DNA of 8,005 nt from an uncultured Clostridia bacterium. Its GTDB lineage: Bacteria > Bacillota > Clostridia > Christensenellales > UBA1242. The stretch covers positions 1 through 8,005 of the forward strand of contig CANQRE010000035.1 of NCBI GenBank assembly GCA_947626175.1, written 5' to 3'. The notes under the pieces were generated by a model that had not been told where the DNA came from, searched no databases, and was given only the letters and a program-made list of their open reading frames with translations. Of this stretch, positions 6,504 to 8,005 are shown in pieces. The number at the start of each line of letters is the position of its first letter. Within the stretch, counting starts at the first letter, position 1. The position numbers and the translations under genes were made by a program.

Positions 6504-8005
6504 GTTTTTAAAATTTTTTTCAAAAATTGGCCGGTGAATGACTTTGGATTTTTGGCAATTTCTTCCGGCGTTCCAGTTGCAACAACCCTTCCTCCGCCAT
6601 TTCCACCTTCAGGGCCAAGGTCGATGATTTGATCGGCACATTTTATGACATCAAGATTGTGTTCAATCACAATAACGCTGTTTCCATTTCCAACAAGTCT
6701 GTTTAAAATTGCAATCAACTTTTTAACGTCATACATGTGAAGCCCAGTTGTTGGCTCATCAAGGATGTAAAGCGTTTTGCCTGTTTCGCGTTTTGCAAGT
6801 TCGCTTGCAAGCTTGACTCTTTGTGCTTCGCCGCCGCTAAGCTCTGTGGCAGGCTGGCCAAGCTTTATATATCCAAGCCCAACATCAAAAAGCGCTTGAA
6901 GCTTGTTTTTTATGCTTGGAATGGCACTGAAAAAATCAAGGGCTTCTTCAACAGTCATTTCAAGCACATCGCCAATTGTTTTGCCTTTGTATTTGACTTC
7001 CAGCGTTTCATGATTGTATCTTTTCCCTTTGCAAACTTCGCAAGGAACTGAAATATCTGGAAGAAAATACATTTCAATTTGTTTTACTCCGGCCCCTTCG
7101 CACGCTTCACACCTTCCGCCTTTGACATTGAATGAAAATCTGCTGGAGCTAAATCCCCTCATCTTTGCATCATTTGTTGCAGCAAAAAGTTCACGTATTG
7201 GGGTGAAAACGCCGGTGTATGTGGCAGGATTTGAGCGAGGAGTTCTGCCAATTGGAGCTTGGTCGATGCAAATAATTTTGTCAAGCTTGGTTTCGCCTTC
7301 AATTTTGTCAAACTTGCCTTCCTCAAGCCTTGCTCCATTGAGTTTGTTTGAAAGATATGGGGCAATGATTTCATTGACAAGGCTGCTTTTCCCACTTCCA
7401 GAAACTCCGGTCACAAGTGTTAACACGCCAAGCGGAATTGAAACATCAATGTTTTTCAAATTGTTTTGTTTTGCTCCAAACACTTTCAAAAATCCTGTTG
7501 GCTGTCTTCTTGAAGATGGCGTTTCAATTTTTTCTTCGCCCCGCAAAAATTTTGCAGTTATGGAGTCCTTGACTTTTAACACTTCTTCTACAGGTCCGTT
7601 TGCAACAATCTCTCCGCCATGCACTCCGGCATAAGGGCCCACGTCAACAATCCAATCGGCCGCACGCATTGTGTCCTCATCATGTTCAACAACAATCAAA
7701 CTGTTGCCTTTGTCGCGAAGATTTTTAAGTGTTGCCAAAAGTTTTTCGTTGTCACGCTGATGAAGCCCAATGCTTGGCTCGTCCAAAATGTAAAGAACGC
7801 CAACAAGGCCTGAGCCAATTTGCGTTGCAAGACGAATGCGCTGCGACTCGCCGCCCGAAAGAGTTTCGGCAGAGCGAGAAAGGGTTAAATAGCCAAGCCC
7901 AACATCTGACAAAAATTTTAGCCTTGCTTTGATCTCCTTCAAAATGCTTTCGGCAACCATCATTTTGAATTTTGTTAGTTTTAGCTCTTCAATATAAGGC
8001 AAAAG
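6497..8005 (-). CDS. uvrA: UvrA, excinuclease ABC subunit A (C-terminal half, cut by window edge)
   Basis: UvrA is the damage-recognition ATPase of nucleotide excision repair; it loads UvrB onto damaged DNA. The visible 502 codons are roughly the last half of a protein that is normally about 940 residues. In order (numbered from the right edge of the window): the first ABC signature LSGGES (about 49-54), Walker B YILDEPSIGLHQRDN (72-86), the VEHD switch (106-109), the second Walker A GVSGSGKSS (200-208), the C-terminal zinc module with four cysteines as CEAC and CEVC separated by about 19 residues (299-325), GDVLEMTVEEAL, the second signature LSGGEAQRVKLA (389-400), Walker B YILDEPTTGLH (413-423) and IEHN (447-450). 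All expected motifs are intact. The reading frame is open through the right edge, so the in-frame TTG near position 8002 is not a start. The C-terminus, ending KKILKTN, has normal length. Confidence 0.97.
   Translation of the reverse strand, partial: LLPYIEELKLTKFKMMVAESILKEIKARLKFLSDVGLGYLTLSRSAETLSGGESQRIRLATQIGSGLVGVLYILDEPSIGLHQRDNEKLLATLKNLRDKGNSLIVVEHDEDTMRAADWIVDVGPYAGVHGGEIVANGPVEEVLKVKDSITAKFLRGEEKIETPSSRRQPTGFLKVFGAKQNNLKNIDVSIPLGVLTLVTGVSGSGKSSLVNEIIAPYLSNKLNGARLEEGKFDKIEGETKLDKIICIDQAPIGRTPRSNPATYTGVFTPIRELFAATNDAKMRGFSSSRFSFNVKGGRCEACEGAGVKQIEMYFLPDISVPCEVCKGKRYNHETLEVKYKGKTIGDVLEMTVEEALDFFSAIPSIKNKLQALFDVGLGYIKLGQPATELSGGEAQRVKLASELAKRETGKTLYILDEPTTGLHMYDVKKLIAILNRLVGNGNSVIVIEHNLDVIKCADQIIDLGPEGGNGGGRVVATGTPEEIAKNPKSFTGQFLKKILKTN

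Noticed and set aside
7014..7634. 206-codon plus-strand open frame opposite uvrA
   Set aside because: It is antisense to the conserved UvrA domain, with no ribosome site and no recognisable protein sequence; long antisense frames are expected opposite conserved coding DNA.
621..8005. Recoded TGA (Trp), suggested by the absence of TGA among six stop codons
   Set aside because: Trp codons checked are TGG, all genes have normal length under the standard bacterial code, and six stops are too few. In-frame TGA stops upstream of hflX and walJ are not informative either way.
1..8005. Mobile element, CRISPR array, tRNA/rRNA or attachment site
   Set aside because: No transposase, phage or integrase motif, spaced direct repeats, terminal inverted repeats or tRNA-like segments were seen on either strand. 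Composition appears uniform by eye.

Overview
The window looks like part of a chromosome from a low-GC, Gram-positive-type bacterium (Bacillota or a close uncultured relative). The pointers are A+T-rich coding and intergenic DNA, strong AGGAGG-type Shine-Dalgarno sites on some genes, two lipobox signal peptides, a class II fructose-bisphosphate aldolase with a Gram-positive-type C-terminus, and a walJ-htrA gene pair as in Bacillota. The taxon cannot be fixed further from 8 kb. All six complete stop codons are TAA or TAG, and every Trp codon I checked is TGG.

Layout, left to right: the 5' two-thirds or so of hflX (minus, cut by the left edge); a small unrecognised lipoprotein gene just upstream of it (minus); a 62-bp divergent intergenic region; fba, class II aldolase (the only plus-strand gene); a strong bidirectional terminator; a 688-residue protein I do not recognise (minus), with a near-consensus promoter, a ~130-nt leader and a strong Shine-Dalgarno; htrA, a PDZ-containing lipoprotein serine protease (minus); walJ, a metallo-beta-lactamase-fold nuclease-like protein (minus); and the C-terminal half of uvrA (minus, cut by the right edge). 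No tRNA, rRNA, IS element, CRISPR array or long repeat was seen. No gap exceeds about 210 bases.

Functionally the window mixes housekeeping genes: ribosome rescue/stress GTPase (HflX), glycolysis (Fba), nucleotide excision repair (UvrA), envelope protein quality control (HtrA) and the WalJ protein linked to cell-wall/DNA-replication coordination. These do not form one pathway. walJ and htrA are probably co-transcribed.

The most interesting regulatory pattern is that three genes (hflX, fba, walJ) lack a Shine-Dalgarno and instead have an extended -10 element (TGnTATAAT or TGnTAAAAT) ending only 6-7 bases before the ATG, so their mRNAs are predicted to begin at or next to the start codon (leaderless). 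The other three complete starts have a clear Shine-Dalgarno. The best candidate for something undescribed is the 688-residue orphan; I found no evidence for a multi-gene novel system.
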